64,000 bases of DNA, taken from positions 61,052,877 through 61,116,876 of the forward strand of contig CAMGYJ010000008.1 of NCBI GenBank assembly GCA_946122785.1, read 5' to 3'. This document shows, piece by piece, positions 58,764 to 64,000 of the stretch. The stretch's first letter is position 1. Every line of letters starts with the position of its first letter. A model generated the notes under the pieces. The model saw only the letters and a program-made list of their open reading frames with translations, was not told where the DNA came from and did no database searches. Origin of the DNA: Linum tenue. Lineage: Eukaryota; Streptophyta; Magnoliopsida; Malpighiales; Linaceae. The position numbers and the translations under genes are program-made.

Positions 58764-61700
58764 GTGGATACAGGTGCTTCAGACCATATTGCCTGTTCAT
58801 TAGATCTGTTACATGATTACATGAAAATATATGATGTCTTTATCACTCTACCTAATGGAAACCAAATACAAGCAACTCACATATGTTCAACTGAATGCAA
58901 CAACAATCTAGTCATCAAAGAATTTCGGTTGTGCCCTATTTCACATTCAACATGATATCAGTGAGGAAACTTACCCACGGAAAGTCACGTGCTTGACATT
59001 TCATTCCGACTTTTCTCTTATACAAGACCTAGAGCAGAAGAAGATGACTGGTTCTGCTAGACTTACCAATGGCCTTTACCTTTTAGAAGTAGATCCTAGT
59101 CCTAAGATCATCATTGCTACTAGGGAAACCACCTTTGGCATGTGGCATTTCAGATTAGGCCATGTTTCCCTTTCTAAAATCCCACATCTCAACCAATTTT
59201 GTACCTCCATTTAAACTCATAGAGATATGCCATTTGAGGTGTGTCACTTTGCTAAGCTAAGAAGACTTTCTTTTCCTGTCACTCAGTAACTCTTGAACCA
59301 TTTGAGTTCATCCATGTTGAAATTTGGAGTCCCAATCCAGGTCCTCCATTTTATAGTTTCAAGTACTTTTGACCATTATTAATTATTTTTCCATAATGAC
59401 TTGGATAATTTTACTAGAGCTAGCTAGATGTAAATTGATCACATTATGTAAACATGCATAAAAACAGTTTAAAGCCCAAAGCAAAGAATCAGGAGTGACC
59501 AATACAAGGAATTTCTAATGGATGATTTCTATGATTCACATGGAATCATCCATGAAATGCCCTGTGTTGAAATAATTGAACAAAACAGTAAGGAGAAAGG
59601 AAGCATCAATACATTTTGGCCTTGCTAGAACCTTAAAATTTCAAGCTAATATGCCAGCAGATATTGGAGAGACTGTGCCAAGCATGCAGTCTACTTGATC
59701 AATATAGTACCCTCTACCATTCTTCAAAACAAAACACCATATGAAATGTTGTATAACAAAGCTCCAAACCTCTTTGCTTTGAAAGTTTTTGGTAGTCTAT
59801 GTTGTGTCATCACACTAGGAAACCATAGAACCAAGTTACAACCTAGAGCTAGAAAAGGGGTGATCATTGGTTATGTTTCATGAATCAAAGGGTATAATAT
59901 CTATAATATTTTATCCCATGTATCTTTTATCTCCAAGGATGTTATCTTCTATGAAAGCCACTTTCCTTTCAATACTTTACGAGGTAGTGATGATGACAAT
60001 GACCATTCTAACACAGTTCATGATATGTTTCTACACTTCCTCTACCTTATAATGATGATATTGTAGACTTCCCACTACCTAGTGATCAACCAAAAACTTT
60101 TCCACTCTCCCCAGCTCCTATATCACGCAATGATTCCCAATATTCCCATACACCTTCCTCCCCTCCAAACATAGATTCTTCTCAATCAATCAGCCCAACT
60201 CTATCTCCATCACCACTTCCTCTCTCAACCTCAAAGATCAGATAGGCAAACCAAACTCTTAACTCATCTAACCCAAATTTTTATCTTCTCCAACAATTAG
60301 GCAGTTCTAGTCCATCTACTTCTCTTCAAGTTCCACAGACAAGGTACTCCCTCTTCTTAGCTCTTTCTTATAATCTTTTGGCTCCTTGTCACAAAAAAAA
60401 TTTCCCGAGTATTTCTACTTGTCAAAAACCTATAGTACTTACAAAGAAGCTTCTCAATCAGCTCAATGGTCAGTTTCTATGAACCAAGAGCTAGGGTTTT
60501 TGATTGAAAACAAAATATGAGATGTAGTTAACCTTCCTAAAGGCAAGAAGACAACTAGTAACAAACGGGTGTTCAGAGTTAAGTTTAACCCTAATGGATT
60601 TGTAGATAATTTTAAGGCCATACTTGTGGCTAAAGGTAACACAAAATAAGAGAGAGTGGATTATTAGGATAGTTTGGCTCCAATCAAACTACTCCCCATT
60701 TGTTTGGAAGATAGTGGTTGGTCTTGGTCAGTTAGTCGATAGAGGAATTGGAATATTCACCAATTGAATGTGAATAATGCCTTCTCCATGGTGATCTCTA
60801 GGAAAAAGTATACATGAACCTTCCTAAAAGGTGCACACCACCAGCTGGCTTTCACAATCTTGTGTGTAGAATCAGAAAGTCCTTATATGGCCTGAAACAG
60901 GCCCCTAGGCAATCATTCTCTAAGCTGTCAGACAAGTTGTCTCAAGATGGTTATATACAAAGCAAAGCTGATCATTCTCTATTGTTCAAGGTGACATATT
61001 CCAGTTATACTTGCATCATTATATATGTTGATGATTTGGTAATCGGAGTTAATGATTTGACTAAAATCACTAGATTGAAGACTTCTCTTCATTCAGAATT
61101 CAACAGTAAATTTCTAGGCACACTCATATTCTTTTATGGCATTAGAGCGACTCGTAATACAAAGGTATTCATCTCTCCCAACAAAAATACATTCTTGAAC
61201 TCATTGAAGAAGCTCATCTCTTAGATTCAAAAGCTATTTTCAGCCCCATGGATTACAAACTTCATCTCAACAGTGAATGTACTACACCCTATGATGAAGA
61301 TCTAGAACACTAGAGAACCATTTTTGGCAAACTCATCTATCTAACCACTACTCGACCTGACATTAGTTATGCAACACTTCAGTGAGTTCCTTGCCAATCC
61401 TAGCACTATACACTACAAAGTTGTTGAAAGAATTTTGCATTACCTTAAGATTGCCCCTGCCACTGGTTTATTCTTACTAAGAATAGGTTCTTTGCAACTC
61501 AAAGCTTTTACAGATTCGACAGCTTGTGTTGACACCCATTGATGTGTCTCGAAAACTGTGTTTATCTTGTTGAATCCATCATCTCTTGCAAAAGCAAGAA
61601 ACATAAAACCGTCTTTCGCTCCTCATGTAAAGTAGAATATCGAGCTTTTGCTTTTACAGTTTGTGAACTTCAATAGCTTATTTATTTACTTGCTTACTTT

Positions 61701-61960
61701 CAGGTACCTCATCCACAAGCAACTACTCTGTACTGTGAGAATCAAAGTTCCATATATATTGCGGAAAATCCAACCTTTCCTAAGAGAACCAAACATATCG
61801 AGCTGGATTAAAATTGGGTTACGTTCATGAAAAATTGTAGATGTAGATCATCAAACTCTCCCATTTTTCTTCTAATCATCAGCTTGTAGACCTTTTCACC
61901 AAAACCTTTATCACTTGCTCCATTTCACTATCTTCTCTCTCAAGCTCGGCCTGCACAATT
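58764..61960 (+). pseudogene. Copia pol remnant (protease to RNase H)
   Basis: Protease active-site text VDTGASDHI is at about 58767-58793. A GAG-pre-integrase piece (MWHFRLGHVS) follows at 59140-59170. Integrase is decayed; its C-terminal part (NKTPYEMLYNKAP, FGSLC) is at 59725-59800. Reverse transcriptase (60810-61220) keeps SLYGLKQAPRQ and the catalytic YVDDL near 61027. RNase H pieces (TTRPDISYA near 61345; VEYRAFA near 61635) and LVDLFTK end it. Stops and frame changes are frequent. Domain order is Copia (integrase before RT). Confidence 0.88.
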
Positions 61961-62314
61961 CTGCCCACCAGCTTGTGCGCAGGGAGGCTAAGAATGGAAT
62001 TCGGAAAAAAGCGATTGTTGATGGCAAACCGACGCTCGTTCAAGAAGAATAAATGCTCTTTCCTCAAGATGATGTGTTTCCACCTCTGATTTCCCATGAG
62101 TCGAAGTATTGCGTTTTAGATCATCAAAGCATTGTATTTTACTTCTCATTTTCTTTTCTACAAAGTTTGTACTTAATTGTTCCCTTTTCGAGTTAAAAAA
62201 TAGAGAACCACAAACAACAAGCCATGGTTGTTCTGTAGTGGCTTGAGCGGACTATATATTGTAAGAGATGATTGAGAAAGCCTTCAGACCTTAGGGTTTC
62301 ATTTTTCATCAACA
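61945..62314 (+). repeat. Copia right LTR
   Basis: Uninterrupted counterpart of the left LTR, ending ATCAACA at 62314. Its first part overlaps the last pol-like frame, so the LTR start may be a little inside the quoted value. Confidence 0.7.
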
Positions 62315-62917
62315 CTTTTGTTAGAGACTAGAGACTATACATAGGTTCTTGTATAATCCCTTTCATCGTATTTTATAGTTACCATTCAATTTCATAACAA
62401 TTCCTTCACTGACAATCAACTTTGAAATTGTTCTTGTATAATCCCTTCCATCATAACTATAGGGGTAAATTGCAAATCTTGTCATTGGGATTGCTAAATT
62501 GTTACACGTTTGACAGTAAAAAAACTATTTTATCCTATTCATAGTCACTAAGATTATTTTAATAGTCAAAGTCTGATCGTTGGTCATTACCTTTCTTCAG
62601 TCTCCGTTAATGGCGTCAAATTTTTGGTGATGTGGCTAACAAAATCACCTAGTCAGCCAAAAAAAATTTATACTCAACCCATCACATCATTAAAATCCCA
62701 ACCGAACCTTCCTTCTTGACCCGCCCTACCTAAAAATAGGAGAATCCAAAAACTGCTATTTTTCTTTTTCTACGATTTTTGTCTTCTCCAACTCAACATC
62801 CCTATGTTTCTTTTATTCCTTAAATATATAGAGAATTGAATCCCCATTCCTAAAGTAAGCAGACTTGAGAGAGATTTGGTAGTTGGATGGGTGGTGATAA
62901 TGAAGAAGGAGATGGTG

Positions 62918-63345
62918 TGATAGTCATATCTAATTCTTCGAGCGGTTTTTGGTGCGATCTTTTTCCCGTTGCTGTTGCGGCTGGCCCTTCTGCTTGTTTG
63001 TTGTTTTTGTTTTCAGGTTGTTGCAATCCTTGTTTGCGCTGTCTCCCTGGTCTGTTTGCTGGTTGATTGGCGCAATGTTTTTTTTAGCTTTTGCGTGCAG
63101 GGGAGGTTTGGTCCTCTAGCACCTGTGTTGTCTTTCTCCTTCTTATTTTCTTTTTGGTGGCCTCGTTTTTCTTGGAGGATTGGTTCTGCTTTTGTCTATT
63201 TGCCCCTCTTGTATATTTTGTTCTTCATGTTTCTTTTGCTTTGCTTGTGATTACTTCTCGTGGTTCTTACTTGGTTTGTTTTGTATGAGGTTTGAACCTT
63301 TTTCTTTTTTCATTAATCTTATCATCACCATTATAAAAAAAAAAC
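62918..63345 (+). mobile_element. Retroposon with 16-bp target duplication and poly(A)
   Basis: GAAGAAGGAGATGGTG is present perfectly at 62902-62917 and 63346-63361, and the right copy is preceded by TTATAAAAAAAAAAC. This fits a 5'-truncated LINE 3' end (428 bp) inserted by target priming. The sequence is T/G-rich with no RT domain; no clear Pol III boxes near its 5' end argue against a SINE. Confidence 0.85.
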
Positions 63346-63361
63346 GAAGAAGGAGATGGTG

Positions 63362-64000
63362 GTTGCAATGGTGGCCGGGGCGGCTATGGGTTGCACTATT
63401 GCAACAACAGATGTGTTGGTTTGCCAAAGGGGTAGACCGACAGCGGGATAATGTGAGCGTGCAGGAGCTAGCCCGTCTCAGTGGGTTGCTGAGCTCAATT
63501 CATGAGTTGCCTCATTTTTAGAAAATGAGCTTGCTTAGAGTGTGGCTAGATAGCCAGCTTGACTAATAGTTTATGACCAAAGTCTATGAGTTTGATTGTC
63601 GATAATTCATATATTTTTTAGCTTCTATATCTCACCTCATATGATGTTTAATATATTGAGTACATAAGCAAATATATCTAATTTATAACTGAAAAATAAG
63701 TTATGTACCATATATTGCTTATATACTAATTACTGTCAAATAACATTATATGAATATTTAAAACTTATAAACTAAATATTATTATATCTGAGCTCGAGTA
63801 GTCAAGCTCGTGAGCTCAAGGATGATCCGCGAGCTTGAGTCAAACACTAACTTAGGTTTAAGTAAACAAACCGAACTCGAACTCAACTCCTTTATTAGAG
63901 AACTGAACCCGAATTAAGTGAAAACTCAGCTTGACTCAACTCATTTACAAGCATAGCTATAATCATCTTAAAAAATATTTGTACGAGAAAATAATTACTT
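63362..64000. other. Unassigned AT-rich end of window
   Basis: GC-richer text to about 63520 may be the core of the MULE-like element. From 63520 to about 63960 AAATGAGCTTG/AGCTTGACTCAACTCATTTAC words at the two sides hint at an old hAT-like inverted repeat. GAGCTCGAG-type words occur at 63790-63830. No gene is seen. Confidence 0.3.

Larger units (their letters stand above)
53640..62314 (+). mobile_element. Ty1/Copia retrotransposon, decayed and heavily invaded
   Basis: Two homologous LTRs of about 360 bp (left about 53640-55180 including a MULE; right about 61945-62314) flank gag and pol remnants in Copia order: gag, protease, integrase, reverse transcriptase, RNase H. An initiator-Met tRNA primer site follows the left LTR. 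One MULE and three hAT elements have inserted. LTR outer edges are approximate because no clear 5-bp duplication was found. Not able to encode active proteins. Confidence 0.85.
62463..64000. mobile_element. Left end of a MULE-like element, possibly running past the window
   Basis: GGGTAAATTGCAAATCTTGT resembles the left TIR of the MULE at 26092 (GGGTAAATTGCAAGGTTGGT), followed by the same style of GTCACTAAGATTATTTTAA and GTCTCCGTTAATGGCG text. No matching right end is found before 64000, so the element is truncated or extends beyond. A poly(A)-ended insert lies inside. Confidence 0.55.

Noticed and set aside
62969..63288. Hydrophobic ORFs suggesting membrane proteins
   Set aside because: They arise from T-rich sequence of the poly(A)-ended retroposon, overlap each other in several frames and carry no recognisable domain.
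62463..64000. A complete MULE in the last 1.5 kb
   Set aside because: Only the left end is visible; no matching right TIR or TSD was found before the window ends.

Overview
This 64 kb window is nuclear DNA of a flowering plant, probably a dicot. It has spliced genes with plant-type introns, AT-rich intergenic DNA, and plant transposon families (Copia, Athila-type Ty3, L1-like LINE, MULE, hAT, PIF/Harbinger, CACTA). I cannot name the species. No bacterial operons, CRISPR arrays, rRNA or tRNA genes were seen.

Only three host genes are well supported. (1) 3692-5817 (+): a seven-exon class II ribose-phosphate pyrophosphokinase (PRS3-like, 426 aa, organellar presequence). (2) 6188-8898 (-): a nine-exon anthranilate phosphoribosyltransferase-like protein, tail to tail with PRS; one exon is scrambled and about 35-40 codons appear lost. 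(3) 49837-53077 (+): an intact eleven-exon AP-1 clathrin adaptor medium subunit (AP1M2/HAP13-like, 428 aa). PRS makes PRPP and the TrpD family consumes it, so the first two form a producer/consumer pair by position; any functional link is inference.

The rest is nested mobile DNA. 1-2.9 kb: a plant-mobile-domain fragment and a frameshifted FAR1-type MULE transposase. 9.1-12 kb: a hAT MITE holding a Harbinger MITE, then a PIF/Harbinger element. 13.5-15.3 kb: a poly(A)-ended retro-insertion with a 17-bp target duplication. 16.1-24.1 kb: a FAR1/FRS transposase gene broken by a Harbinger MITE, a 2.1 kb solo LTR and an Athila-like fragment in its intron. 25.5-34.0 kb: a minus-strand Ulp1-protease-like transposon gene broken by a MULE and a LINE, the LINE itself holding another MULE. 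34.3-41.3 kb: a complete non-autonomous Athila-like LTR element holding a hAT MITE. 42.8-45.4 kb: a hAT transposon with decayed transposase. 45.6-48 kb: a foldback element and a CACTA element. 53.6-62.3 kb: a decayed Copia element with a MULE in its left LTR and three hAT elements inside. 62.5 kb to the end: a MULE-like end holding a LINE tail.

Many element boundaries are set to the base by target-site duplications (TSDs) read directly from the sequence, and several insertions leave a restored reading frame when the element plus one TSD copy is ignored. Transposon genes are described as found, broken, and not reconstructed.
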